Below are positions 46,240 through 57,317 of a stretch of 64,000 bases of DNA, in pieces. This stretch comes from Zoroaster sp. YZ-2022 (taxonomy: Eukaryota > Echinodermata > Asteroidea > Forcipulatida > Zoroasteridae). Under the pieces are notes generated by a model. It did no database searches. It saw nothing but the letters and a program-made list of their open reading frames with translations, and was not told where the DNA came from. Numbering within the stretch: the stretch's first letter is position 1; each line of letters starts with the position of its first letter. The stretch spans positions 13,069,087-13,133,086 of the forward strand of contig CM055819.1 in the NCBI GenBank assembly GCA_029582265.1, written 5' to 3'. The position numbers were made by a program, and so were the translations under genes.

Positions 46240-47500
46240 TTATTCTTTTGATGATATTCAGACCCAACCTATTCGCTCAGTGCACATCGTAGCCTTCTAG
46301 CGGTGAATCTTCACCCAGTGTCTTGATGATAGCCACTTTGGCGTCGTGTGAGCGTAGTGCGTACACTTTATGTGCGTATGTTATTGTACGAAGCGCGCGT
46401 GTACTTCTGCCAGCTGATGATCACTGGAGATATTCCGCACGTACGCACATCAACTGCAAAATATGCCAAATGCGGCGCACTATCGCTGCCCTTTCACCTA
46501 CAGTGGTCTAACAACACGTGCCCTCAACGGCTCATGCACAGTGCGAATAGAAAATTGTCAGAACAAGTTATTTTTTTTTAATAGTAATTTGCTTATCACA
46601 GAAGTATTATGTGCTGAAACTCTCAAATTCATTGAGATTCCACCTGGTAATAAGGACAACCTATACTTTGTAATTGATAATAGCAAAAGTCTTACCTATA
46701 TGTAAAAGTGCCATTCATGTACATGTATTATCCTAGTCCTTGTGAATCTCAATGAATTGGCACAGTACACCAAGAACAATGGATTTAGGCTATTCATGAC
46801 TTATTATTCCATAGACTGACACGCAAGGTCTCCAAAAGAAGCAGTGCAGTCTGGGAGACTTATCCGGCATGTACTGTATAAGAGAACTGTATCTCATGCG
46901 CGCACCTTAGCATTTAGCGCGTTTGCCACACAGCTGAAGTTCGCCTGCTTCTAGTTTATTGCTTGTAAAACTAGCCTCCCGCAGTCAACCGCCTTAATAT
47001 GCCATGACAGGCTGGGCAGTGTAGCAAAACTTGTAACCATGCTCTTGTGCTTGCGCACAATTGGAGTACAATGCCGTGGTATGGATTAGAGCACACTTCA
47101 TGTAGGTAACAGACTTTTGATAATAGTGTTAATCTTGAAACTAGGAAATAGTAATTTAAATTTGTAGATGAATATGTGGAGTCTGGCATAGAAAACAAAC
47201 AGATTTTGTTATTACTAATGCTAGTATTGAGTGTATAAAAAAATGGGTGGAAATTATAGTAATGTTAAGGGAACAATTGTAAAAATTTGTCTACAACCCA
47301 CCGATGGAACAATTTTTATATTGAGATGGAGTAGTATGTCAGATAGCGGTTCTAGGCCACCTACAAAAAAAAACGAATTTTAAGGGACTTTCCCTAAATG
47401 TTTTTAAAAATGGTACGATAGATGTGGTGAGGTGAATCGCGACGTCTTGAAAAGATAGCGTCATAAAAAAAATGGATAGCGTCATCAAAAAACCCGTGGG
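46240..47500. other. sequence left of the Polinton fragment
   Basis: No gene is seen. A short inverted pair, AATTCATTGAGATTC (about 46626) and GAATCTCAATGAATT (about 46743), forms a possible stem. The exact left border of the Polinton is not visible. Confidence 0.3.
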
Positions 47501-47504
47501 TTTT

Positions 47505-47516
47505 ATATATAAACCG
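47505..47516 (+). promoter_or_regulatory. TATA-type promoter within the Polinton
   Basis: TTTTATATATAAACC lies about 30 bp upstream of the first small plus-strand frame (ATG at 47537). Two GATAGCGTCAT repeats (about 47453, 47474) precede it. Confidence 0.4.
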
Positions 47517-47536
47517 CGGTTTGAGTGTATTTTAAA

Positions 47537-47674
47537 ATGACAACAAAATGACAAAAAATAAAAACAAAAATATTATCTAGTACTATAATAAATGGAGATG
47601 GAAAAGTAAGAAAAGAAATCGTTCCTTGTAAATGGTTATTAGTAGGTAAAAGCGATGAAGTGTTGCTTACTTAG
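47537..47674 (+). pseudogene. Polinton small ORF with early stop
   Basis: The frame runs from ATG 47537 to TAG 47672-47674 and is interrupted after four codons by TGA (47549-47551). The remainder is a short charged peptide of unknown role. Its position just downstream of a TATA box supports it having been a gene. Confidence 0.35.
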
Positions 47675-47684
47675 CTCAGCAAAT

Positions 47685-47780
47685 ATGAACTATTGCGCTT
47701 TTCATTGTGGTAGAATAAAATGTGGAAAGAGTATACCAACAGAGTGTAGAAGATGTAAAAAGGTACAAAACAAAAAATAA
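47685..47780 (+). CDS. 31-aa cysteine-rich peptide in the Polinton
   Basis: The frame is intact, ATG to TAA. Five cysteines (residues 4, 8, 13, 21, 24) and one histidine (7) could form a small zinc-binding knuckle, and the C-terminus is lysine-rich. Its family is not recognised. It starts 10 bp after the previous frame, consistent with compact viral-type gene packing. Confidence 0.35.
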   Translation: MNYCAFHCGRIKCGKSIPTECRRCKKVQNKK

Positions 47781-47963
47781 GTTTGTATGCGAAATGTAAG
47801 ATATTAAGCGTAGCGAGTTACAAGCGAGCGAGAGGAAAAGCTATACGTTTATTTAATAGCGTGATGATCGAGTTGCTAGAGACAACAAACGCTTATAGAG
47901 GCTAAAAATTAAAATTACAGCGTTGGCGCTGTAGCGTACGGGGGAGGTCTACATGTTGTTTTT

Positions 47964-47994
47964 ACCCGCTCCGCTACTCGCGAAGCGGGTTTTT
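47964..47994 (+). terminator. GC-rich hairpin followed by T-run
   Basis: ACCCGCT (47964-47970) pairs with AGCGGGT (47984-47990), with an inner CGC/GCG pairing and a five-base loop, and TTTTT follows. It sits between plus-strand frames ending at 47780 and a minus-strand frame ending at 48051, i.e. at converging gene ends. It looks like a transcription-end or RNA-processing structure. Confidence 0.45.
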
Positions 47995-48050
47995 GATTGT
48001 TATAGTAAGATTTATTTACCGACAAGTTTATTTTAAACTCAAAAGTTTTT

Positions 48051-48450
48051 CTATAAGAACTTTTTTTTAACCTCCATTTCAGCCGGTAAAGTCGCCGCTT
48101 TAACCGAGTTGTTACGGATTTTTTCTGTCATTTTATAATATTTATCTCGCTCTTCGCAAACGAGTACAAATTCTTCTTGACTAATAATGTTGTCTTCGAT
48201 GGCTTTACTAACGTGGTTTTCGATCGTGTTGAGTTTAGACTACGCTAAAACACGTATCTCATCGTGTTTTTTAGCTTTTTTAGATAATTTAGATTTTGCG
48301 TATTTGATAGCGAACGTCGCGCCACCCAACCCTAAAGCTAATCCTTCTAAAGCGTATCCAACGGCCTTCAGGCAGTTGCGATACTAGCGATTCGACGGCT
48401 CCTGCTCCCATACAGCCCAATTCAGCGAGAGTTTCTCACGATACTACAAG
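48051..48450 (-). pseudogene. Polinton-associated helical protein, broken
   Basis: On the minus strand, a glycine-rich hydrophobic segment (about 48290-48360) precedes a long charged helix containing NHVSKAIEDNIISQEEF and ending in lysines at 48054. The pattern of short membrane-type segment plus coiled-coil resembles a protein commonly found in animal Mavericks. It is disrupted by an in-frame TAG (about 48240) and a frameshift near 48375. Confidence 0.55.
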
Positions 48451-48627
48451 CGTTGATAATTTTATTATATTTTTTATATGCACGTCAGCGATCGTTTATT
48501 TCAGCTCGTAATTCTTTTTGAATATCGTTGATTTTTGCAATCGAAATGTTTTAACATCATCCGTCAAAGACGGTAAATTTGGATAAAGTACGTTCGTTGA
48601 TTCTATAGGTACGCTCATTGTTTTTTA

Positions 48628-49140
48628 TTAATAGAAAAGATTTAAATTTAATGTAAAACTAGTAATTTTCATATCGTAACAGATTCCAGCATCTGTAGAG
48701 ACAAAAAAAACAAATTTGAGCAAAAACTTTCTATTGATGTCTTTGTGTTTTACTTTAAAGCAAACTCCATATTCTAAAAGCATTGGTTCAGTATCAAAAC
48801 TAAAATGTTGAGAAATATATTGAAGTTCAAGCCCACCGTTCCCGGATAGATCCGCTACAAGTTTTAAAAAGTTAGTATGTGATCCATCATTAGTAGTTGT
48901 TCTAGAATAACTTAAAAACTCTGTCATTTGAACATTAGAGTTAAAACTCACAGATTGTTTGTTTTTATAATAAGAAAACTCAATTAAATTTTCATATTCA
49001 TATCAAACTTTGCTTTCTTCAATATTAACGATATGTCCAATTTTTTCAATGTTTGTATTGTTAGCATCTCCTCCTACACTACCACTACTAAGTAGAACTA
49101 GCTGACTTTTACTTCGACTAGGTCCGTAAATACTCACCAT
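48628..49140 (-). pseudogene. Polinton ORF, paralogue 1 of the SIYGPSR pair, with TGA stop
   Basis: A 170-codon minus-strand frame starts at ATG 49140 and ends at 48628. It is continuous apart from one TGA at 49003-49005. The first nine residues (MVSIYGPSR) nearly match those of the next gene (MASIYGPSR), so the two are tandem paralogues or share a conserved leader. Function unknown. Confidence 0.5.
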
Positions 49141-49188
49141 ATTTATTATAGTATAATCATTTTTAATTTAACGGTAAAGTTTTAATTT

Positions 49189-49651
49189 TTATATTAAAAC
49201 AGATTTTAGAATTGCTTTGAAAAATGTGGCTTCTACAAAAACTTGTTGAATGTCTCTCATTTTAAAACACATTTCGTACATTAGATGTTGCGTTTCATTA
49301 TCGATAAAATGAAATTTCTCATTTCGTTCTGGAGAAGGAATATAATAAATGTTGGCCGCATAATCACAGCTGTTGCGAATGCGTAACAAAACTATCGGTT
49401 TTTATAAATTGCGTAAAAATACTGCAGATACGTGGTGAAATGTTAAACATGAAAAAGGGTTGTTTAAACGTAGCGTGCCATCCTAATATAACGTTATATT
49501 TTTCAACTAAAATTATCCTTTGTAAAATTTCATCTCTATTGAGATACCCATGATGTTCGTAAATTTCACTAGACGACGAAACATCTTTACCCACGCTACT
49601 AGATAAAACTCGCTCACTCGTTATACGACTAGGTCCGTAAATACTCGCCAT
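49189..49651 (-). pseudogene. Polinton ORF, paralogue 2 of the SIYGPSR pair, frameshifted
   Basis: This starts at ATG 49651 (MASIYGPSR) and, after a frameshift near 49370-49389, continues in another frame to a stop at 49189. Length and N-terminal sequence match the neighbouring 48628-49140 frame. Only 4 bp separate it from the upstream gene's stop at 49656. Confidence 0.5.
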
Positions 49652-49655
49652 TTAT

Positions 49656-50322
49656 TTATATAATTTCTATATTTAAAATAATTGGAAAACCATGATTATG
49701 TATATCTCTACCCTTGGAATCTTTAATTTGAAAACTTAATTCGTTAAAAGTACCAATCTTTAATTTTTTAAGTAATGGATTTTTTATATTCCATATACAT
49801 ACTTTCTCGAATGATTTACCCTGCAAAGGTAAAAACGTTTCGATGGTAGAAGGTTTGCCGTTGAAATAATTATCGCTCAGAAATTTGATCGCAATGAATG
49901 TATAAAATTTTAAAAGGTTGTATATCAATCCTTTTACTATATTCTCCGCAGTTAGAAATTGCCAGAAGCCCGAGTAAATTAGCTAACCCAGTAAATTTAA
50001 TAGATTTTGTATCATCGCTCAACTTTAGCGTGTAAGCACCTGCCATATAATTGATCATAAGCGTTATCCAAGACTTCGTTTTTGATATAACATCTATAAT
50101 TTCATAAATATTGTAAAGCCCCGGTTCGACAAATTTTATAACATCATCCAACGCCGATGTACGATAAATTATTCTTTCTTTTTTACGTATGTTGTAATAT
50201 CCTACCCAAATGTTTACGCTTTTTAATAACATATAAAAATCACCATCACGATTATCGATAGCGCAATCTAATTCAACTCGTCCACCAGTTTTTTCAATTT
50301 CAATTTCGACGGTATGAAACAT
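49656..50322 (-). pseudogene. Polinton penton/minor capsid-like protein, frameshifted
   Basis: The frame opens at ATG 50322 and shifts near 49905. The downstream part ends at 49656. The sequence has the beta-rich pattern of the small Polinton capsid protein. It includes a GLYNIYEIIDVIS segment, a hydrophobic LANLLGLLAI strand, an HCD motif near the shift, and a GRDIHNHGFPIILNIE-type C-terminal strand. The assignment rests on recalled family resemblance. Penton-type proteins form capsid vertices in this group. One frameshift makes it non-functional as assembled. Confidence 0.55.
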
Positions 50323-50389
50323 TTTATTATTTAGAATTTAATAATAATAAATAATAATTCAAGCATTCAAGAGTAATTTATCGAAAACG

Positions 50390-51576
50390 ATATCCAACAT
50401 CTGGAAATTTTAACACGCCTCTAAATTTTAGCGCTAACGATTTAACTAATCTAAATATTTACGTTAACGACGAGTTTTTTAACGCATAACCGAGTAATCC
50501 ATTTCAAAATTATAAGTTACAGCGCATTATAATTACTTAAATGTACGCCGATGGAGGTTTGTTCCTAAACCGCTTTTTCAAAAATCAAATAAATTTTGCA
50601 ACGTGGTGTAGTACGACGGGTTTGCGGCGTGAGTTGGAAACATTTATATTATTCAGATCCGATGATTCGTAGTTTTTAGATTTCACGTTTATTATCAAAT
50701 TAGACGAATACTAAAAGAAGCGGTATTCCGAACCTTTAAATCCAATTTGGAGTGCTTTGAAAAATAACATAGACATCAACGCCAGTATAATAATTTATGC
50801 AGAGAATTTCACGCATCGCCAGATATACAATGGCGACAACGAGCAGATTTAAACTCTGAGGGTTTAGGTAACGGCTACGATTTAATATATAAAAGCGGCG
50901 CCAGTATGCGTGCATCGGTAAAAATTTTATCGATACTCGTTTTATTAACGGTGAATATAATCCAAAAATAAACATTATGAAATTTAAAGCAAGACCTCGA
51001 AGATGTTCCACCACAAAAGTTTAAACCTTTTAAAGATTACATTACGATCGATTATATAGAACAATCTTTAGAAGCTAAACGAGGTTGGAGCAAGTACATA
51101 ATCGATTCTAAATTAGCTCGAGGTTTTACGGATATCGGTACAGAACGACTAACGATTCTATAAGAACGACGCTCACGCTGATTTTAGGAGCTCAAGCGCA
51201 AGCAAAAAGCGGATTTTTAGCGTCTGGTGTTGGGTTAGATGCACAGCGTGAATTTATAAATATAGTAGATGCCGAGATTGAATCTCCGGTTGATTTACAA
51301 TCTTCTATTCAACGATATCAAGATGTTTTACAAAATGCTCGTTCTCAATTAAACTTTGCTATCGGAGAAAATTTATACATGGTGCCTAGCAATATGAATT
51401 TACGAATAGATACGCACGGATACAATAATAATATATTAATATCAACGAGTAATTTATCTTTAGGTTCACATTTAGATACAAATTCAATGCCCGTTCGTCT
51501 TCCTATTTTTACCACTAGAAGAACAAGCGGATCGCTAAACACGCATAAGAATCAAACGATGATACTTTTACGATAG
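50390..51576 (+). pseudogene. Polinton plus-strand gene, multiply disrupted
   Basis: Protein-like sequence switches among the plus-strand frames: about 50390-50500, 50760-51000, 51010-51163, and a final open stretch 51170-51576 that ends at TAG. The last part is the best preserved (DAEIESPVDLQSSIQRYQDV and SNMNLRIDTHGYNNNI). At least three frameshifts or stops are needed to explain the pattern. It is probably a structural gene given its neighbours, but I cannot assign it. Confidence 0.45.
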
Positions 51577-51739
51577 CACACGCTCATAAGACTCTTTAGA
51601 AACTACGATAAAGAAGATGTTCCTTTAGCGATGCTAGTCATCAAGAAGAAAAAATTCTTTAATACTTGGTTTTACGATTTTAGCGGGACTAGGTGTCATG
51701 ATTTACTAATTGTTATTTTAACGTTTTCTCTTGGCGTAG

Positions 51740-52090
51740 CTAAACTAGTACTCCAACCCCAGTTAGCGCTAACCATAAATGTTCCGCCGTCCACGCGACG
51801 ATGTTTGAAGCTGTTTTAAATAACCAACTTACAACCGCACCGATAATAGCCGGTAAAGCGGCTAAAGCTTTCGCTCCGAGTTTAGATAATACATTCGCTA
51901 GATTTTTTAATGTTTTTTGTATCCACTCTTTTACACCACCACTATCTGGCGGAGTGGGTTTTGGAGATGGTGGTGCGGGTTTGGGAGGTATAGGTTTTGG
52001 AATAACTGGTGTGGGCGGTATAGGTTTAGGTATACATGTAACTGCACTAGCGGCATTACCGATCGATTCGATAATAAAAGCGATGGTCAT
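51740..52090 (-). CDS. Polinton proline-rich membrane-active-type protein (116 aa)
   Basis: The frame is intact from ATG 52090 to its stop at 51740. An N-terminal Pro/Lys linker (IPPTPVIPKPIPPKPAPPSP) is followed by an amphipathic helix and a strongly hydrophobic C-terminus (AALPAIIGAVVSWLFKTA). This layout resembles the small membrane-lytic or internal capsid proteins of Polintons and adenovirus-like elements. It is the only longer intact frame in the fragment, and it abuts the assembly gap. Confidence 0.5.
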   Translation of the reverse strand: MTIAFIIESIGNAASAVTCIPKPIPPTPVIPKPIPPKPAPPSPKPTPPDSGGVKEWIQKTLKNLANVLSKLGAKALAALPAIIGAVVSWLFKTASNIVAWTAEHLWLALTGVGVLV

Positions 52091-52094
52091 ATTG

Positions 52095-52594
52095 NNNNNN
52101 NNNNNNNNNNNNNNNNNNNNNNNNNNNNNNNNNNNNNNNNNNNNNNNNNNNNNNNNNNNNNNNNNNNNNNNNNNNNNNNNNNNNNNNNNNNNNNNNNNNN
52201 NNNNNNNNNNNNNNNNNNNNNNNNNNNNNNNNNNNNNNNNNNNNNNNNNNNNNNNNNNNNNNNNNNNNNNNNNNNNNNNNNNNNNNNNNNNNNNNNNNNN
52301 NNNNNNNNNNNNNNNNNNNNNNNNNNNNNNNNNNNNNNNNNNNNNNNNNNNNNNNNNNNNNNNNNNNNNNNNNNNNNNNNNNNNNNNNNNNNNNNNNNNN
52401 NNNNNNNNNNNNNNNNNNNNNNNNNNNNNNNNNNNNNNNNNNNNNNNNNNNNNNNNNNNNNNNNNNNNNNNNNNNNNNNNNNNNNNNNNNNNNNNNNNNN
52501 NNNNNNNNNNNNNNNNNNNNNNNNNNNNNNNNNNNNNNNNNNNNNNNNNNNNNNNNNNNNNNNNNNNNNNNNNNNNNNNNNNNNNNNNNNNNNN
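52095..52594. other. assembly gap (500 N)
   Basis: Exactly 500 undetermined bases, the usual arbitrary scaffold gap. The Polinton ends at its left edge and segmental copy B starts at its right edge, so the join between them is not directly observed. Confidence 1.
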
Positions 52595-52737
52595 ATTTCA
52601 AAACAAATCATCCTAATGGAATAGTTCCAGTGTCTTTACTATTATGACGTATAGTCAGGTTCCGATTTGTAATCCTATATAACTGTATTGATATTCATTT
52701 AAGTATAGCCCTAATGCATTTTTCCTGTTCTTTTAAG

Positions 52738-52821
52738 TTCATATCCACGGTCCTGGCAGTTCAGTAATTATTGGTGAAGGAAAAGGCACAACTGTCTGCT
52801 GTCATTCACAAACATCGAAAG
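52738..52821 (+). CDS. NLR gene B, Gly/Val-rich motif exon
   Basis: Identical over all 84 nt to exon 4 of gene A, with the same CTTTTAAG acceptor and AAAG|GTAATT donor, symmetric phase 1. Upstream linker exons equivalent to A's exons 2 and 3 are not visible. They would lie in or beyond the gap. Confidence 0.75.
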
Positions 52822-53526
52822 GTAATTGGCAATGACAATTTGTTCAATAAAGGGAGTTTACACCATTGGTAATAACTCGATTAAAAATAATTACTGAATT
52901 CAAACCAAAATCTTACTTGATGTGAAGTTGGCGATGGTACAAAACACCATGAGAAATGTTTCCATCTGACGTGCTTTAATGTTTAAATAATAACTTGAAA
53001 TGTGTTACAAAATTTGAAAGTGATCACGGCCGTGATACTTTTTCCACATTAGAATGAATGCAGAGAAATCCAAATACATTTGCACTATTTTCTCGTTCAT
53101 GACTTAATGAAATGTGTTGAAACTATATGATGCATTTACAGTCATTTTACCAATGGTGTACAATATCTTTATGTGTTCCATTTCATATATGAACCCTGTT
53201 CATTTAATTAGTGTAAAATACACCGTTTCCCAAATCTCAATGTAAATTATTTAAAAATCATTGAATACCATTGAGAATGGTATTCTCAAAAAGCAATCAG
53301 TTTCCCATTATTTATAATCTTTCTGCCTGAGGTACTTTTGTTTTTAACAACAGTCAAATTTTATTCTCAAATTATAAACATCTGAATTTTGTTGACAAAC
53401 TATCAAAATTCAATGCAAGAATTAAAAGAAAATTCGCTGTAAACACAAGTGTAATTTTAATGGATGTGTTTTTGCATTTATTCTTCAATTGCTAAAACTC
53501 GTCGTGGTGTTTACCAAAACATGTTT

Positions 53527-53885
53527 AATAATAATAATAATAATAATGTGTGGACTTATATAGCGTACGTATCCACCAACTGAGTGGTGCTCAAGGCGCA
53601 TTATATTATTACCCCTGCTCATCAGGCTCATAAGGCTCATAAATCATTCCTGAAACCATCTCAGCTCCCTGGGGAGTATACAGCTCAATTGCTGCCATTA
53701 CAGCGCATATAGAGCTAATCAACCAACTCTGCCCTCACAGGTACCCATTTAACCCCTGGGTGGAGAGAAGCAATTATGGTTAAGTGTCTTGCTCAAGGAC
53801 ACAAGTGTCACGGCCGGGTTTCGAACCCACATTCTGCTACTAACACCAGAACTTGAGTCCGGTAAGCTAGACCGCTCGGCCATGA
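53527..53885 (-). mobile_element. tRNA-derived SINE, copy 3
   Basis: Equivalent of 26001-26356 in the duplicated segment. Minor substitutions (AGAGCTAATC instead of AGGGCTAATC) distinguish them. Confidence 0.9.
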
Positions 53886-54384
53886 ATTTAGACACAAAGA
53901 CACGTTTACAATTTAGGCACAAAAACATGTTTAAACACATGTTTATAGGAGAACAACACTTTTAAACACCACAAAAGGTGTTAACTTTTCTTTTACAGTA
54001 TTTGTGTTTGCAGATTGTAATTTCTGACTGCATTTTCACTGTTTTCTCATTAATAACACACAGCAATGAGCTGAAACTTTCACATGACAATTGTTTTGTA
54101 TATTATATCTTAATTGATATGGAGTGATACATAGCAGAATGAGTCTACTAATGGTATACTTTCCCTTCAATACTTCAAATAATTTAATCATTTAATCATT
54201 AAAAATGACAATGCTATAATTCTGAAATGAAAGTGATTTCCAATTATCAGACCTTTTTGGTGGCAAATGTAAAACAAATCATTTACTCAACCGTCACACA
54301 TAGTGTATATCATTATCAAATGTTGCTATATTGTTTGTGTTCCTTTTTCTATTTTACTGATGTTTAATTATTTTGTTTTTACAG

Positions 54385-56982
54385 AAACGAGGGTCGTCAG
54401 AGTTGATCAACCAAGTCATTCTCAGCAAATGGGTCCAGAGTTGAGAGATCCGTCACAAGTTGCCGCTGACAAATTTGCAGCATTGAAAGCACGCTACACA
54501 ACAATAGGTAGCTATGTGAATATAAATCCTTGGGTGGATGATGATGAAAGGAAAATCAAAATCATTTATGTAAAATTTGCAGTTGGAAAAAAGCGAAGGT
54601 ACAGCGGAAGATACAAGTCCATATGGTGATAGAACACAAAAAGAACCAGAGACATTGAATTCTATTGAGTATGAAAAGATATTTTTCATTGAGGGCGGTC
54701 TCATTAAGCGACTTATTTTCTGTGGCAAAGGGGGTGTAGGGAAGTCAACGTTCTTTGATAAGATTGCCTACGACTGGGCTGTTGGTTCCAGTGATGTACT
54801 CAACAAGTACAAACTTGTATTTGTTTTAAAAATGTGTGCATTAGACCAAAGCTCAAACCTTATTGATGCAATTTTTCAACAACTGCTCGAAGAAGACGTA
54901 CTCATTTCCAAAGATGCAATGAAATTATTTATTTTCCAAAACCCTAATGACGTTTTGATTCTTTTGGATGGTTTTGATGAGTTGACAACGACAATTCTCA
55001 CCGAAACCTCATTTGGGTCAATCCTAAGAGCTCTGAACAGAAAAATATACAGCGAATGTTGCATAGGTGTAACAACCCGTCCCTCCCATCTTGGGCGATT
55101 AAGGAACAAATCATTGGTTCAAAATCCTTGCATACACCTAAAGGTTCTTGGTTTTACAAATGATGACGTGGAAGAATATGTCAGAAAGTTTTTCTGGGGA
55201 AACGGCGAGAAACTTATTAAGGAAATTAAAGGTTCTGATGTTCTTTCTGACTTGGCAAGGAGTCCAATGTTACTTCTCCTAATTTGTGTAATTTGGAGAG
55301 AAGATGCAGCGCTTCCATCAACCATGTCACGCTTATACAGTAAGGCAGTGGATTACATATTCAAAAGGAAAGGCCATGAGTCTGACAAAGAAATATCAGA
55401 AGTTTTGATCAAAATTGGAGAAGTAGCGCTGAATGGACTCCTTGACCCAGAACTAAAAGTTGCATTTCCAGAGTCTGCATTTGAGAAGAATACACTTGCC
55501 CTTGCATTAAAGGTAGGCATCCTAAACAGTCAGAGGGTTTTCAAGAATTACAAATCACATAACAGCATTCAATTCCTGCATAAAACTATGCAGGAATTGT
55601 GTGCTGCAAAATACTGGCAGAGCCTACCTCCAAACCAATTTCAGAATATTTTGGATCGCGTATGTGATGGAACACACAACATCAGTGATTTTGAATATCT
55701 CCTTCGCTTTTGTTGTGGTGACAATGAAGTGTGCATGAAAAGAATCTTAATTCCATTCCTTAACCGTAAATTAAACGAGTTGGCATTAAATTGTTATTTT
55801 GAGGGTCATTCAAAAGAGATACCTTCAAAGACGTATATCAAGTCACTGGTTACAGATACCATAAGCATTTATTTCAATAGTGATTTCCACTCACTCATGT
55901 TCTTTCTGTCAAATGTTCGCAAATCAAAGTTTGGAAGGAATTATCTTGGAATAATTGAAAGTATTAGATTGTATAAATTATTCATAACAGAGTCAGTGGA
56001 TTTATTTGCTCTAGCGCTGAGTAACATGACAAATGTCCGAATGCTTGACCTGGATGACTGTTCACTGTCTGGCAGTGATTTGAAGACAATTCTGTTGTAC
56101 TTGAAAGACAACACACGCTTGAAGAAATTAAGACTTGATGGTGCAATGTTAGGAGACACAGCTTCACAGTGGGCTCCTCATATTCAACACTTGAAAACCC
56201 TAAGAGATCTATCTATATGTCGTTGTAACATACAACCTGAAGACATGGAACACATCATGAAGAATGTCAGTCAAAGCAAGGGTGAGTGTGAGGTAAGCTT
56301 CAACGATAACAAAGCACTGGGTGGCAAGGCCGAAATATGGTCTCGTTATTTGTGTCTCATGATACACAACAAGGAGCTGAACCTGCGTGGTTGCTCATTG
56401 GTATGCAATGATATTGAACATATTGCTTATGCATTGAGTAAAATGCCCAACCTGACCCACTTGAACCTACGGAACAACCCATCCTTAGGAGGGTCTGCCA
56501 ATGTGTGGTCTCGTTATTTGTGTCTTATGATACACATCAAGGAGCTGAACCTGAGTTGGTGCTCATTGGTATGCAATGATATTGAACATATTGCTAATGC
56601 ATTGAATGAAATGCCCAACCTGATCCACTTGAACGTAGATGGAAACTCATACTTAGGAGGGTCTGTCAATGTGTGGTCTCGTTATTTGTGTCTTATGATA
56701 CACATCAAGAAGCTGGTCCTGAGTCATTGCTCATTGGCATGCAATGATATTGAACATATTGCTAATGCATTGAGTGAAATGCCCAACCTGACCTACTTGA
56801 ACCTATTTGGAAACGTATCCTTAGGAATAGGAGGGTCTGCCAATGTGTGGTCTCGTTATTTATATCTCATGAAGCACCTGCAGGTGCTGTACCTGGTTGA
56901 TTGCAACTTGGATAGTAATGATAAGATCATTATTACTCAGTCCTTGAGTAAAATGGCAAACGCATTTCGTGTCATATGTTGA
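54385..56982 (+). CDS. NLR gene B, NACHT-LRR exon with a frameshift
   Basis: Paralogue of 26827-29420. The acceptor (54384), Walker A GKGGVGKST, Walker B LLDGFDE, GVTTRPS and all six LRR units are intact. A single extra T in AAAATTTGCAG (54576-54578; AAAATTGCAG in A) shifts the frame just after the WVDDDE segment. As assembled, the N-terminal frame stops at 54629 and the NACHT-LRR frame (801 codons, from about 54577) lacks its upstream link. Either B is a pseudogene, or the base is an assembly error, or translation uses an alternative start or splice. The inserted T makes a perfect-looking acceptor (TTTGCAG), but in the wrong phase for a phase-1 join. Relative to A there are 22 amino-acid differences over 793 residues. 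Confidence 0.85.
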
Positions 56983-57317
56983 TAACTTGTTCGTTTGAAT
57001 GAGACACATCATGGCTTTATTCTTAGATCACACAGAAGTATGTTATATTTCACCGTCTTTTAAGTCCAGAGATCTCAGTAGAGCATACAGCTGATGACTG
57101 TTTGCCTATTATATAAAGTATTCTTATCACGTATTGAGGATTGATGTAAGCGTGTTAGCAACATGAATAAATTATCCTGTGTTATTGATAATATTAATTG
57201 TTCTGATTTCTTGTTTCTAACTTTCCTCCACCAATAAGGAGAAGCTCTATGTATATACAAAACAATGCAGCTGACTTATTTACCTTTCCACACTGCTGCG
57301 TATCATATATTGTTATG
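56983..57317 (+). other. 3' flank of NLR gene B
   Basis: Counterpart of 29421-29748 with small indels, for example TATTATATAAAG. Non-coding. Confidence 0.5.

Larger units (their letters stand above)
47500..52094. mobile_element. decayed Polinton/Maverick (virus-like transposon) fragment
   Basis: A cluster of small, closely packed frames on both strands, with little intergenic space and no introns, is unlike the rest of the window. Several frames resemble Polinton structural proteins: a penton-like minor capsid candidate, a proline-rich membrane-active-type protein and a short helical protein common in animal Mavericks. Nearly every frame is broken by a stop or frameshift. No integrase, protein-primed DNA polymerase, packaging ATPase or protease is present, and no terminal inverted repeats are seen. 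The fragment ends at the assembly gap, so more may be missing. Confidence 0.75.

Noticed and set aside
50736..51014. 92-codon minus-strand frame in the Polinton
   Set aside because: It lies opposite the better-supported plus-strand degenerate coding sequence and has no family features.
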